This document shows, piece by piece, positions 8,307 through 18,227 of a DNA stretch of 64,000 nucleotides (positions are counted from its first letter, which is position 1; each line of letters starts with the position of its first letter). A program made the translations under genes and the position numbers. The stretch lies in contig NZ_MWWS01000009.1 of NCBI RefSeq assembly GCF_002259585.1, positions 1 to 64,000 of the forward strand. The letters are read 5' to 3'. Below the pieces are notes generated by a model. It was not told where the DNA came from, ran no database searches, and was given only the letters and a program-made list of their open reading frames with translations. The DNA comes from Bombiscardovia coagulans (GTDB taxonomy: Bacteria > Actinomycetota > Actinomycetes > Actinomycetales > Bifidobacteriaceae).

Positions 8307-10343
8307 TTAGTCTATGCCTAAGCTCAACTTGCCACCTGGAATTGCTTCCAACAAATCACGAGTGTACTGCTGTTGCGGGTGGTCAAACACCTGATCAGTT
8401 GTAGCATGTTCCACCAGCTTTCCGTGCTGCATAACGACGACTTCATCAGCAATCTGGCGAACTACAGCAAGATCGTGTGTGATGAATAGATAACTCAGCC
8501 CTTGCTCCGCCTGAAGGTCATTTAACAGCTGTAAGACCTGATCCTGAACCAGCACATCAAGAGCGGAAACAGCCTCATCACAGATGATGACATCAGGATT
8601 TAGCGCCATTGCCCTTGCAATGGCAATGCGCTGGCGCTGTCCACCTGATAACTCATTCGGGTAACGGCCCATGACTGACGATGGCATTTCGACCATCTCC
8701 AGCAACTCCTTGACCCTTGCCCGTCGAGTGTTTTTGTTGCCTATTCCGTGTATGCGAAGTGGCTCCTCGATAGACCGGTAAATGGAATACATAGGGTCCA
8801 AAGAGCCATATGGATTTTGGAAGACAGGCTGAACATGGCGGCGGAAATCTAACATCTCTCGCGAGCTGAAACCTGCGGTGTCCTTGCCTTCATAGATTAC
8901 CTTGCCAGAGCTTGGTTTCAATAAGTGCAGCACCATGTTAGCTACAGTAGACTTGCCAGAACCTGACTCACCCACGATAGCTAGAGTGGTACCACGCTTA
9001 ATGGAGAAGGATACATCATCTACAGCTTTGAACATTTCCTTCTTACGTGGAAGTTTGAATTCACGAGTCAGGTGCTCCACTGAGATAATGTGCTCACTTT
9101 TCTCGAGGACCTGCTCACCCTTAACCTGATGCTCCATGTATTTTTCAGCATCATGTCCATGAGCTTTGGCAGAAATAATACGCTGTGAAGCCAAGGAAGG
9201 AGCTGCGTTCACAAGGCGCTTTGTATATGGATGCTGGGGGTGCTGTAACACTTCCAAGCTTGGTCCTGACTCAACCACTTGCCCCTTGTACATCACGACA
9301 ATATGCTGAGCCCTTTCTGCGGCTAGGCCTAAATCGTGAGTAATAAAGAGCACAGCTGTACCCAAGGAATCTGTCAGACCTTGTAAGTGATCGAGGATCT
9401 TCTTCTGAACGGTTACATCCAGAGCAGAAGTTGGCTCGTCAGCAATGAGCAAATCTGGTCGTGATGCTAGGCCGATCGCAATAAGAGCGCGCTGACGCAT
9501 ACCACCAGAAAATTCATGAGGATACTGCCTGGCTCTTGTCGCTGCGTCCGGCAAACCTGCCTCCGCCAACAAACCAGCAATACGGTCGTTCATATCGGAG
9601 CCCTTGACATATTGTTTCGCAATGGCCCAAGCTTCATCATCGCTAACGCCTGCACGAATAAGCCCCTTAGCCACGCCCCATCGTGTCTCCGAACCCGGCT
9701 CCCACTCCTTGTGGAACGATTCCATTGCCTTAGCAGGATCTGCCTTACCAGCTTTGACTACTGCTTCTCGTGCAGCATCCAACAGGCCGGGTAAATCCGT
9801 CGAAGCAATGAACAACTCATCATCTTGACTTTTGAGCGTTACATCCTCTGAGGATGCAAGCATTTTAGCCAGCTGAGATCGCTTTTCACGACTAACATCC
9901 ATGTGGTTGGCAACAAGTGCTTCTTTTACTTGAGTACCGATGCGCCAGACCGGGTTGAGGTTGCTCATAGGATCTTGTGGTACAAGACCAATCTGTTGCC
10001 CTCGAATCTGTTCGTATTCTTTGCTATTCAGTCCAGCTAGTTCTTTGCCGTGTAATTTGATTGAGCCACCGACGACCTTGCCAGTTCCAGGTAGCAAGCC
10101 CAAAACAGACATGGCTGAAGTGGACTTACCTGAACCTGACTCGCCAACGATAGCCACCCACTGACCTGGATACACGTTAAACGATGCATCTCTTACAGCA
10201 TGGACATCACGACCGTCAGCCCTGAAATCCACTTTGAGATCTTTCACCTCTAGCAGTGGACCATTAGCAATCTGTTTTTCAGCCAACTGAGCCTGCAAAG
10301 ACTCGACTTGTGTTTGTTCGCTCATACTGTTCTCCCCACTCAC
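8307..10343 (-). CDS. oppDF: Oligopeptide ABC transporter, fused dual ATPase (OppD-OppF)
   Basis: This 678-residue protein holds two nucleotide-binding domains. The first has Walker A GESGSGKST at 67-75, Q-loop VPQDP at 121-125, signature SGGMRQR at 279-285 and Walker B LLIADEP at 298-304. The second has Walker A at 458-466 and signature SGGQRQR at 566-572. The gap between Q-loop and signature is about 155 residues in the first domain, against roughly 55-60 usually, so it carries an insertion of about 95 residues (around 145-250). C-terminal stretches after each domain resemble the oligo_HPY region of Opp ATPases. The ATG at 10343 overlaps the oppC stop as ATGA; a second ATG at 10325 has GGGGAG 6 nt upstream and may be the main start. 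Confidence 0.93.
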   Translation of the reverse strand: MSGENSMSEQTQVESLQAQLAEKQIANGPLLEVKDLKVDFRADGRDVHAVRDASFNVYPGQWVAIVGESGSGKSTSAMSVLGLLPGTGKVVGGSIKLHGKELAGLNSKEYEQIRGQQIGLVPQDPMSNLNPVWRIGTQVKEALVANHMDVSREKRSQLAKMLASSEDVTLKSQDDELFIASTDLPGLLDAAREAVVKAGKADPAKAMESFHKEWEPGSETRWGVAKGLIRAGVSDDEAWAIAKQYVKGSDMNDRIAGLLAEAGLPDAATRARQYPHEFSGGMRQRALIAIGLASRPDLLIADEPTSALDVTVQKKILDHLQGLTDSLGTAVLFITHDLGLAAERAQHIVVMYKGQVVESGPSLEVLQHPQHPYTKRLVNAAPSLASQRIISAKAHGHDAEKYMEHQVKGEQVLEKSEHIISVEHLTREFKLPRKKEMFKAVDDVSFSIKRGTTLAIVGESGSGKSTVANMVLHLLKPSSGKVIYEGKDTAGFSSREMLDFRRHVQPVFQNPYGSLDPMYSIYRSIEEPLRIHGIGNKNTRRARVKELLEMVEMPSSVMGRYPNELSGGQRQRIAIARAMALNPDVIICDEAVSALDVLVQDQVLQLLNDLQAEQGLSYLFITHDLAVVRQIADEVVVMQHGKLVEHATTDQVFDHPQQQYTRDLLEAIPGGKLSLGID

Positions 10344-11338
10344 GCCGTACGGGTCTTCGGGTCTAAGGCATCCTTGACTGCATCACCTAACATGATAAAT
10401 GCAAGGACAGTAATCGCTAAGGCTGCTGATGGATAGAAGAGCACCGAAGGATTCGTTCTGAGCAAGTTCTGAGCCGTTGAGATATCTCCACCCCACGAAA
10501 CTACCGATGTAGGCAGACCAATACCCAAGAATGACAAAGTTGCTTCAGAAACAATGTAGGATCCTAAGGACATTGTTGCCATAACGATGACTGGTGCTAA
10601 TGAATTTGGCACGATGTGTCTAAAAAGATTCCTGATTGGACTTGATCCTAAAGCTGTTGAAGCTGTATTGAATTCTAAGTTCTTAGCTTCCATCACCGCA
10701 CTTCGAGTGATACGAGCCATACTCACCCATCCGAAGAGGGTCAGTGTAAAGACAATCTTCCAGATCGACGTTGAAGTACGGAACATCTGCAAAAGAACGA
10801 TAGCTCCGAGTAGCATTGGAATAGCAAAGAAAATATCAGTTACACGACTCAGGATAGCGTCAAGCCATCCTCCGAAGAAACCTGCTATAGCACCAATAAA
10901 ACCGCCTAACAGAGTAACCATAATCGTCGTAGCAATACCAATAGAAACTGATGTACGAGCACCATACACTACGCGGGAATATACATCACATCCTTGCAAG
11001 TCAAAACCGAATGGATGACTTGCATTACCGCTTTCAAGAGAATTCTCGAGGTTGCAAACCACAGGATCTTGCTTGGTAAAAAGACTGGGGAAAAGCGCAA
11101 CCAAGAGTATGAAGATCACCAAGATAGCCGAAATGATAAAAATCGGATTCTTACGTAGAGTTTTCCATGCATCAGACCACATACTGGTAGCTGGTGCTTC
11201 CTCATCAATAGAGTCAACATCTCTCAGTGGCGTTTCTTCCAATGGAGCCACAAATCTCTCCTGTCCCGGTAGGGACCCAGAGAATATGGACTTTGCCTGA
11301 GTTTTAGTATTCTCGCTGTTCGCTGTCATGTCTGTCAT
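10340..11338 (-). CDS. oppC: Oligopeptide ABC transporter permease OppC
   Basis: This permease has six hydrophobic segments after a hydrophilic N-terminal tail. The OppC-type N-terminal domain (WSDAWKTLRKNPIFIIS) and the later permease loop (ALGSSPIRNLFRHIVPNSLAPVI) are present. The frame stays open upstream to 11413, but the extra residues overlap oppB and look random. I chose ATG at 11338 because GAGGGGTG lies about 8 nt before it; the alternative ATG at 11356 overlaps the oppB stop as ATGA. The protein from 11338 is 332 residues. With OppB it forms the membrane channel for peptide import, powered by the downstream fused ATPase. Confidence 0.92.
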   Translation of the reverse strand: MTDMTANSENTKTQAKSIFSGSLPGQERFVAPLEETPLRDVDSIDEEAPATSMWSDAWKTLRKNPIFIISAILVIFILLVALFPSLFTKQDPVVCNLENSLESGNASHPFGFDLQGCDVYSRVVYGARTSVSIGIATTIMVTLLGGFIGAIAGFFGGWLDAILSRVTDIFFAIPMLLGAIVLLQMFRTSTSIWKIVFTLTLFGWVSMARITRSAVMEAKNLEFNTASTALGSSPIRNLFRHIVPNSLAPVIVMATMSLGSYIVSEATLSFLGIGLPTSVVSWGGDISTAQNLLRTNPSVLFYPSAALAITVLAFIMLGDAVKDALDPKTRTA

Positions 11339-11352
11339 CTGACTTTCACCCC

Positions 11353-12279
11353 TCATGCGTACCGGATACGCGGATCGAGAACCGCATATAGTAAGTCGAC
11401 TACGAGGCTGCACACTACGAAGATCATTACCATAATGGTCACGATAGAAACCACTAACGTTCCTTCGCCGCGCAAAATCGCTTGATACAAGGTATTACCT
11501 ACACCTTGAATATTGAAGATTCGTTCGGTAATCATAGCCCCACCCATGAGTGCGCCGATGTCTGCACCAAGGTAAGTGACCACTGGAATCAGCGAGTTTC
11601 GCAGAATATGTCGCACCGTAACTTGGAAATTACTCATACCCTTTGCACGAGCGGTTCGCACATAATCTTCTGAAATGTTCGTAGAAATTTCTGTTCGGGT
11701 AAGTCGAATAATTGATGCCATCGACACTGATCCAAGCACAATCGCTGGCATAAGTAAATCGATAAAGCCTGGATCAACACCAGCGGTAGCAGGAAGTATG
11801 TGCCACTTAACTCCAAAGAAAAACTGCATAACAAAACCGGTAACAAAAGTAGGTATAGAGATCAGCAAGAGTGACAAAATCAAAATAATTTGGTCACTCC
11901 ACTTACCCTTATTTAGACCGGATATAATGCCAAAGAGAACACCGAATATTGCCTCAAATACAAAAGCCATGAGTGCTAGTCGGATTGTTACTGGGAAAGC
12001 CCTTCCGATGACACTGATAACTGGCTGTCCAGCAAATGTATTGCCAAAGTTTAAGGTCAGTGCGTTCTTCAAGAAGAGGAAGTACTGAACAATAAATGGC
12101 TTGTCTAAGTTGTATTCCGATCGTATCTGAGCGGCTACGGCCTGGTTGACTGGCTTATCTCCAAACATTGCGGCAACTGGATCACCAGGCAATGCAAATA
12201 CAAGCGCGTAAATCAACAGAGTCGTACCGAGAACAACAGGAATCATCTGCAGAATTCGACGCAGAAGATATTTGCCCAT
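11353..12279 (-). CDS. oppB: Oligopeptide ABC transporter permease OppB
   Basis: This 308-residue permease has the start MGKYLLRRILQMIPVVLGTT, usual for OppB/DppB, with about six membrane helices and the conserved loop RTARAKGMSNFQVTVRHILRNSLIP that contacts the ATPase. It is the first gene of the minus-strand run oppB-oppC-oppDF. Upstream (12280-12478) is a 199-bp spacer before the last substrate-binding gene, long enough for a separate promoter. The start is preceded by AAAGGAGAAAAA. Confidence 0.93.
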   Translation of the reverse strand: MGKYLLRRILQMIPVVLGTTLLIYALVFALPGDPVAAMFGDKPVNQAVAAQIRSEYNLDKPFIVQYFLFLKNALTLNFGNTFAGQPVISVIGRAFPVTIRLALMAFVFEAIFGVLFGIISGLNKGKWSDQIILILSLLLISIPTFVTGFVMQFFFGVKWHILPATAGVDPGFIDLLMPAIVLGSVSMASIIRLTRTEISTNISEDYVRTARAKGMSNFQVTVRHILRNSLIPVVTYLGADIGALMGGAMITERIFNIQGVGNTLYQAILRGEGTLVVSIVTIMVMIFVVCSLVVDLLYAVLDPRIRYA

Positions 12280-12478
12280 CGGCTTTTTCTCCTTTGCAAT
12301 TCGCGAGGCAGGATACGCGTGTCTCTTCCGCCCGCATAGAACATACTGTTAGCACTTTACCAGCAGTACCCAACCAAATTATCACAAATCAAGCACAAGA
12401 TGTTGATTGGGTCCATCTTTAGTGTACTTAACGAATGATGTAGAGAGTTCTTGCTAACTCAGAACCAACTACACATAG

Positions 12479-14137
12479 CTACTTACTCAAATTCCAATAT
12501 TCCGGTGTTCCCTTCCATGTAAATTCAAAGCCATGCAGCTGCTTAGAAGCTGCACCCTTTGAATTATCACAGTATATAGGAATAGCAGGTAAATCTTTCA
12601 AAAGCACCTCTTGCATCTCTTGGAACTTCTTGTTAGATGCATCAATACTCTTTGCACTGCTCGCTTCTTGTAGAAGCTCGTCAGCCTGGGAATTCTTGTA
12701 ATCTCCATAGTTTGCACCATGACCATCAGCTGCTGAAGAAATGAACTTCGGTTTCAAATACGCTTCTGGCGAAGGATAATCAGGCTGCCATCCTCCACGG
12801 AAAGCCATCCCCTTCTGAGTAAATGTTCGATGAGCTAAATTCGCATTGAACTCACTAAAGGTGGGAATCGGAGAAGCTTCCGTTTTGATGTCTAGAGTGT
12901 TCTTAATCGAATTGGTTATGGCATCATAGATATCCTTGTAACCACCATCCACATTGTAAGCAACAGTGAAGGATGCATTAGGATCCCACGGGCTAATAGT
13001 ATTAGCCTTTTCCCACAGTTCTTTAGCCTTGGCTGAGTCATACTTTAATACATCAGAGCCCTTAAGATTTTTAGAATACCCTGGAATAGTAGGTGAAATA
13101 AAATCGGTCGCGGGAGTCGCAGTACCACCGATTACCTTGTCAATCAACTGCTGACGGTTGATGGACAAAGAGATAGCCTGTCGGCGCAGTCTACCCTCCT
13201 CATCTTCCTTAAAATGAGGCATGGCACTTGGTATGACCATGTATTGAACAATAGGACCAGCTTGTGACTTCGCTTGTATGCTTGAATCAGTAAGGAAGGT
13301 CTTGAGTGCTGATGTCGGGATAAAGTCCATCACATCCAAATTGCCAGACTGGATATCTGCATATGCAGCAGTTGTGTCGCTGTAACTGCGGAATTCTAGA
13401 CCACCGTTCTTTACGGTAAGCCCACCCTTATAATTAGGATCTTTAGCAAGTTTAACAAACTTATTGTGCTCCCATGACACGAACTTGTAGGGACCTGCAG
13501 TTACCGGTTTCTCTCCGAAAGCTTTAGTGTCTTTATAAAAAACCTCTGGCAGCGGAGAATACGGAGTGTACCCTAAAACAGTTGGGAAGGTCGAAGAAGG
13601 AGCTACAAGATCAACCGTAAAGGTTCTATCATCTACTACTTTGAGCCCCTCTAACTGTGCATTATTGTCAATTCCAGGATTTTGCAGTGCATCATAACCC
13701 TTGATGATGTTATACGAGGATGACCCTAATTGAGCATTCGCAGCATTAGCCCCCCATGACCATGCTTTAGTGAAGGATTGTGAAGTCACCGGAGAACCAT
13801 CAGTGAACTTCCATCCAGGTTTTATAGTGATTGCATACTGAGTCATATCAGCATTCGGTTTAATATCCTGAGCGATTTCATTGACAGCTTTTCCTTTGCT
13901 GTCGAAGCGAACCAGCCTTGAAAACATCATTTCGATGGGATTACCCCCACCAATTTCATTCGTATCGCTTGGAATGAGAGGTTTAGCTGGTTCAGGTCCG
14001 TAAATGCTGATAACAGCATCTGAGGATGCTGCTGAAGAATGCGAACTGTCATTCTCGGCAGAACCGCATCCACTCAGAACAAGCAGCGCTGAGCACGCAC
14101 TTGCCACAAGGACGCACAATGACGAGTTCCTTCTCAT
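12479..14137 (-). CDS. oppA: Peptide ABC transporter substrate-binding lipoprotein (copy 1)
   Basis: This is an OppA-type (SBP_bac_5) solute-binding protein of about 552 residues from ATG 14137. That start gives a clean lipoprotein signal MRRNSSLCVLVASACSALLV followed by LSGC. The frame extends upstream to 14212, with ATG at 14197 preceded by GAGG, so the start is uncertain; a 20-residue extension before the signal would be unusual. The core contains ITIKPGWKFTDGSPVTSQSF and FKEDEEGRLRRQAISLSI, typical of peptide-binding proteins. It is closest to oppB of four tandem paralogues and should feed peptides to the OppBC-DF channel. Confidence 0.9.
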   Translation of the reverse strand: MRRNSSLCVLVASACSALLVLSGCGSAENDSSHSSAASSDAVISIYGPEPAKPLIPSDTNEIGGGNPIEMMFSRLVRFDSKGKAVNEIAQDIKPNADMTQYAITIKPGWKFTDGSPVTSQSFTKAWSWGANAANAQLGSSSYNIIKGYDALQNPGIDNNAQLEGLKVVDDRTFTVDLVAPSSTFPTVLGYTPYSPLPEVFYKDTKAFGEKPVTAGPYKFVSWEHNKFVKLAKDPNYKGGLTVKNGGLEFRSYSDTTAAYADIQSGNLDVMDFIPTSALKTFLTDSSIQAKSQAGPIVQYMVIPSAMPHFKEDEEGRLRRQAISLSINRQQLIDKVIGGTATPATDFISPTIPGYSKNLKGSDVLKYDSAKAKELWEKANTISPWDPNASFTVAYNVDGGYKDIYDAITNSIKNTLDIKTEASPIPTFSEFNANLAHRTFTQKGMAFRGGWQPDYPSPEAYLKPKFISSAADGHGANYGDYKNSQADELLQEASSAKSIDASNKKFQEMQEVLLKDLPAIPIYCDNSKGAASKQLHGFEFTWKGTPEYWNLSK

Positions 14138-14230
14138 GTTCGTACTTTCTATTGGGGTGAAGACGGCTTGCCCACTATTGGTCGGTAGATAGGCCATTGC
14201 AGGCCGCCTCAATTGAAAAATAATAGGTAT

Positions 14231-14273
14231 CTGTTGGTTGGCTCTCCCTTATACTGAGAGAGCCAACCAACAG
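14231..14273 (-). terminator. Terminator hairpin after substrate-binding copy 2
   Basis: Perfect 16-bp arms ctgttggttggctctc (14231-14246) and gagagccaaccaacag (14258-14273) with an 11-nt loop are followed on the minus strand by ATACCTATTATTTTT. It lies between copy 2 and copy 1 and would stop or reduce readthrough. Confidence 0.8.
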
Positions 14274-14297
14274 GGAGTATGCTATTACCGTCGCAGA

Positions 14298-15962
14298 TTA
14301 TTTCGAAAGTGAAGCATAGTCTGGAACGTTCTTCCAGTTAAAGGCCAATCCTTTGATCTTCTTGTTTGCTGCACCTTTTGCACTAGAATAGTACAGAGGA
14401 ATAGCAGGCAAATCTTCAAGAAGAATTTCCTCAGACTGTTGGAAGAGCTTGTTGCTCTCCTCTACACTCTTAGCTGCTCCAGCCTTCTTAAGAAGCGCAT
14501 CAAACTTTGGATTCTTGTAGTCACCGTCGTTACTACCATTACCATCAGCTGCGCCTGATGAGTAGATTGGCTGAAGGTAGTTTTCAGGTGATGGATAATC
14601 AGGCTGCCATCCTGTTCGGAAGGCAGAATCGACTAGACTTCTGGAAACCACGCTGTTGCGGAACTCTTTAAAGGTTGGCATGGGCGCTCCCATGGCCTTA
14701 ATATTAAGCGTGTTTTTTATGGAGTTGGCCAAGGCATCATATACATCCTTACCACCACCATCTGCGTTGTATGCAAGCTTGAAGACATCATCAGCACCCC
14801 ATGGAGAAATTTTATTCGCTTCCTCCCAGAGTTCCTTAGCCTTGGGTGCATTGTACTTGAGGACGTCAGAGCCTTTGAGATTCTTTGAATAACCCGGGAT
14901 AGTTGGAGCTGTGAAGTCCGTTGCAGGTGTATTTAGACCACCGGTTACCTTATCCGAAATCTGCTTACGGTCAATAGACATCGAAATAGCCTGCCGACGT
15001 AAGGTACCTTCCTTACCTGGGCCGAAATGCTTCATTGCCGTAGGAATGGTAAAACTCTGGAATACAGACCCATCCTGTTTAATAGGTTGAACCATCGGAT
15101 CAGTCTGGAATGTCTTCTGTGCCGAAGTAGGAATAGTGTCTATAACATCGAGGTTTCCTGCTTGCACGTCAGCATAGGCAGCCTCAATGTCGGTGTAGAT
15201 ACGGAACTCTAAACCTCCATTTTTGACCTTAACGCCACCCTTGTAATCAGGGTTCTTCACCAACTTTATGAACTTGTTGTGCTCCCAGGAATCAAACTTG
15301 TATGGACCATTTGAGATGGGTTTCTCTCCAAAAGCCTTAGGATCCTTAAAGAATGCCTCAGGCATTGGAGCAAAGGCATAAATGCCTATTTGAATTGGAA
15401 AAGTAGATGATGGAGAGTCAAGGTCAACTGTAAAGGTTTTGTCATCCACGACTTTTAGGCCAGATAATTCTGCATCTGGGGCAACACCCTTTTTCTGCAA
15501 CTCATCAAACCCCTTGATACCGCTGAAGAAGCTGGAGCTCATCTGAGCATTATTGACGTTTGCACCATACGACCACGCTTTAGTGAAAGACTTAGCCGTA
15601 ACTGGAGTACCGTCGGTAAACTTCCAACCATCTTTCAAGGTGATGGTGTACTGGGTCATATCAGCATTTGCCTTGACTTCTTTGGCAACCTCGTTGACTG
15701 GCTTACCTTTATTGTCAAACCTCACCAGCATCGAGAACATCATGTCAATCGGGCCGCCGCCGCCAGTTTCTGATGTATTCGTCGGGACCAAAGGCTTGGC
15801 AGGCTCTGAGCCATGAACCGAAATTATAGCTGTACTGGCTGCTTCATTGGGAGCATCTGCCTCTTTCTTGCCGTTGTCTCCGGAGCCGCCACAGCCGCTG
15901 AGCACTAAAGCCAGCGAGCATGCAGAAGCAGCTACGAGAGAAAACATTGAAGACTTCCTCAT
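14298..15962 (-). CDS. oppA: Peptide ABC transporter substrate-binding lipoprotein (copy 2)
   Basis: This 554-residue OppA-type protein has the signal MRKSSMFSLVAASACSLALV and lipobox LSGC. The body is clearly paralogous to its neighbours: TITLKDGWKFTDGTPVTAKSF, then SWEHNKFIKLVKNPDYKGG, then TLRRQAISMSIDRKQI and WQPDYPSPENYL recur at the same places in all four copies. Differences cluster between these blocks, as expected if the copies bind different peptides. A strong hairpin follows the gene and another precedes the next copy, so each copy is probably its own transcription unit or is graded by partial termination. Confidence 0.9.
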   Translation of the reverse strand: MRKSSMFSLVAASACSLALVLSGCGGSGDNGKKEADAPNEAASTAIISVHGSEPAKPLVPTNTSETGGGGPIDMMFSMLVRFDNKGKPVNEVAKEVKANADMTQYTITLKDGWKFTDGTPVTAKSFTKAWSYGANVNNAQMSSSFFSGIKGFDELQKKGVAPDAELSGLKVVDDKTFTVDLDSPSSTFPIQIGIYAFAPMPEAFFKDPKAFGEKPISNGPYKFDSWEHNKFIKLVKNPDYKGGVKVKNGGLEFRIYTDIEAAYADVQAGNLDVIDTIPTSAQKTFQTDPMVQPIKQDGSVFQSFTIPTAMKHFGPGKEGTLRRQAISMSIDRKQISDKVTGGLNTPATDFTAPTIPGYSKNLKGSDVLKYNAPKAKELWEEANKISPWGADDVFKLAYNADGGGKDVYDALANSIKNTLNIKAMGAPMPTFKEFRNSVVSRSLVDSAFRTGWQPDYPSPENYLQPIYSSGAADGNGSNDGDYKNPKFDALLKKAGAAKSVEESNKLFQQSEEILLEDLPAIPLYYSSAKGAANKKIKGLAFNWKNVPDYASLSK

Positions 15963-16035
15963 CTTATTCTTCTTCCTCTTATATATATTTCATGTTCTTG
16001 CTGCTGGCGAAAGCGGAGGTTACCACTTTCAATTA

Positions 16036-16077
16036 CGGACGTTGGAGGTCTGCACTGATGCGGACCTCCAACGTCCG
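16036..16077 (-). terminator. Terminator hairpin after substrate-binding copy 3
   Basis: Perfect 15-bp arms cggacgttggaggtc (16036-16050) and gacctccaacgtccg (16063-16077) enclose a 12-nt loop between copies 3 and 2. The T content after the stem is modest (TAATTGAAAG on the minus strand), so it may act as an RNA-stabilising hairpin or partial terminator. Confidence 0.7.
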
Positions 16078-16096
16078 CACCTAAACTACTTCAGAA

Positions 16097-17749
16097 TCAT
16101 TTTGTTAATTCTTCGTAGACAGGTAAGTTCTTCCAATTCATAGTGAATCCGTCAACATTCTTTGCAGCTGCACCTTTAGCATTCGCATAGAACAGAGGTA
16201 CTGCCGGTAGGTCGACGAGCAGAATTTCTTCTGCACTCTGGTACACCTTGTTGGCTTCGTCTACGCTTTTAGCTTGTGAAGCCTGCAGGAGCATGCTGTC
16301 GAATTCTGGATTCTTGTAGTCACCATCATTAGAACCATTGCCATCTGCTGCCGAAGAGGCGTATAGGGGCTTAAGGTAATTTTCAGGTGAAGGATAATCA
16401 GGCTGCCAAGACGAGCGGATAGCTGAATCTCGGTACTTGCGCTGGGACGCGTTGTTACGGAACTCAGAGAAAGTTGGTACTGGCGTACCCTCTGCCTTAA
16501 TGCCTAGCGTGTTCTTAATAGAGTTAGCAATAGCATCGTAGGTATCCTTAGCGCCACCATCTGAGTTGTAAGCGAGTTTAAATGTCTGGTCTGCTGGCCA
16601 CTGAGAAATTGCATCTGCCTGTGCCCAGAGTTCCTTGGCCTTCTTGGGGTTGTACTTAAGAGTATCACCACCCTTGAGGTTTTTGGAATATCCAGGAATG
16701 GTGGGAGAAGTAAAATCAGTTGGCTGCATGGCGAGACCGCCCAAAACCTTATCAATAACCTGCTTACGGTCAATCGACATCGAAATAGCCTGCCTGCGGA
16801 GTCTGCCTTCTTCATCCATCTTGAAATGATCCATGAAGGTAGGAATAGTAAAGCTCTGTGCTACCGAACCAGGCTCGTTGTATGCCTTAATGTTGGAGTC
16901 AGATTGGAAAGTCTTTTGGGCTGAAGTTGGAATGGAATCAATAACATCCAAATTGCCAGCTTGAACATCAGCATAACCGGCTTCTGTATCTGAATAAATC
17001 CTGAACTCAAGTCCACCATTCTTAACAACAGCACTACCCTTGTAGTCCTTGTTCTTTACCAGTTTGATACCCTTGTTGTGCTCCCAAGACTTGAAGTTGT
17101 AAGGTCCAACTGTTACAGGCTTTTCTCCATAGGCTTTAGTGTCTTTATAGAAGACCTCAGGAAGAGGAGCAAACGCAGTGTAACCAATGAGGATTGGGAA
17201 CGTAGATGAAGCTGATTTTAAATCAACAGTGAAGGTGTGGTCATCTATTACTTTGAGACCTGCCAGCTGAGCATCGCTTGGAGTGCCAGCCTTTTGTACA
17301 TCATCATAGCCTTGAATATTATCAAAGAATGAAGCATCCAATTGAGCATTGCTTGCATTAGCTCCCCACGACCAAGCTTTGGTAAACGACTGCGCAGTCA
17401 CAGGAGTACCATCTGAGAACTTCCATCCGTTCTTGATGGTGATCTTGTACTGAGTCATATCCTCGTTAGGCTGGATTGTTTTTGCAATCTCATTATGAGC
17501 TTTACCAGACTTATCAAAACGTACCAGCTTGGAGAACATCATATCTAGTGGGTTACCACCGCAGGACTCCCCTGTACTGCTAGGGATCAAGGGTTTGGCA
17601 GGTTCACATCCGTAGACAGAAATAATACTGTCAGCGCCTGATGCTTGTGGGGCATTACTCTGGCTCGATGAACCACCGCAACCTGCTAACGCTAAAGTAA
17701 GCGCGCATGTTGTTGCTGCAATGGCAGTGAGCTTAGGGCTCTTCTTCAT
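16097..17749 (-). CDS. oppA: Peptide ABC transporter substrate-binding lipoprotein (copy 3)
   Basis: This is a 550-residue OppA-type protein from ATG 17749. The frame is open to 17782, but the start at 17749 gives the signal MKKSPKLTAIAATTCALTLA with lipobox LAGC, and GAAGGAG lies about 12 nt upstream. Mature segments TIKNGWKFSDGTPVTAQSF and SWEHNKGIKLVKNKDYKG match the other copies. Two extra cysteines (YGCEPAKP and GESCGGNP) near the mature N-terminus are not seen in copies 1, 2 or 4 and could form a disulfide; that is an inference. Confidence 0.9.
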   Translation of the reverse strand: MKKSPKLTAIAATTCALTLALAGCGGSSSQSNAPQASGADSIISVYGCEPAKPLIPSSTGESCGGNPLDMMFSKLVRFDKSGKAHNEIAKTIQPNEDMTQYKITIKNGWKFSDGTPVTAQSFTKAWSWGANASNAQLDASFFDNIQGYDDVQKAGTPSDAQLAGLKVIDDHTFTVDLKSASSTFPILIGYTAFAPLPEVFYKDTKAYGEKPVTVGPYNFKSWEHNKGIKLVKNKDYKGSAVVKNGGLEFRIYSDTEAGYADVQAGNLDVIDSIPTSAQKTFQSDSNIKAYNEPGSVAQSFTIPTFMDHFKMDEEGRLRRQAISMSIDRKQVIDKVLGGLAMQPTDFTSPTIPGYSKNLKGGDTLKYNPKKAKELWAQADAISQWPADQTFKLAYNSDGGAKDTYDAIANSIKNTLGIKAEGTPVPTFSEFRNNASQRKYRDSAIRSSWQPDYPSPENYLKPLYASSAADGNGSNDGDYKNPEFDSMLLQASQAKSVDEANKVYQSAEEILLVDLPAVPLFYANAKGAAAKNVDGFTMNWKNLPVYEELTK

Positions 17750-18132
17750 ATCTGTGTTTCTCTCCTTCGGTATACCGCTCAAGCTTTGTGTGCCTCAGCG
17801 GAAACTCCGATCAACTACAAAGGGAAAATTGTAATTTCGCCTGTGTAATTAATTCTTCTATTCTCTTACGCAAATGTTTCGTGTGCAAACCAACTATGCA
17901 CAACTGCAATGCGATAGAGCAGTAGAAAATAATACTAGCTGTAAGCTTCGCCAAGTCGTAACCTACAAGCAACAAATTGTTGGAATATCAGTCTTTATAC
18001 GATTCGCTCACGGTTTAATGAGGGTCGGTACAGCGAGCAAACCTCGGGAGTCTAATCAGGAGACAATTTTCACCAATATGTTACATGTACGTTACTGAAT
18101 ACTGTGATGGGGTCCAGACACTACTACCGAAA
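17750..18132 (-). promoter_or_regulatory. Long leader/promoter region of substrate-binding copy 3
   Basis: No credible gene lies in this stretch of nearly 400 bp. It should carry the promoter of copy 3. A possible minus-strand promoter is GACTTG (17957-17952) and TATTAT (17934-17929) with 17 bp between them; the -35 box is weak. Just upstream sits the odd-length palindrome caacaaattgttg (17970-17982), a possible operator. From that promoter the leader would be about 170 nt. Confidence 0.3.
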
Positions 18133-18165
18133 GTGGGGTTGTCTCCCAAACAAAGACAACCCCAC
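18133..18165 (-). terminator. Terminator hairpin after substrate-binding copy 4
   Basis: Perfect 12-bp arms gtggggttgtct (18133-18144) and agacaaccccac (18154-18165) with a 9-nt loop lie about 60 bp after the copy 4 stop codon. No clear T run follows on the minus strand. Confidence 0.6.
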
Positions 18166-18227
18166 CTGTTACCAGGCCGATTACCGAGCACTCAGATCAT
18201 TTACCTGCTGGTAAGGCCTTGTTACAT

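Noticed and set aside
17874-18098. 74-codon plus-strand frame in the spacer between substrate-binding copies 3 and 4
   Set aside because: No ribosome site and no conserved pattern; the spacer is better explained as promoter and terminator.
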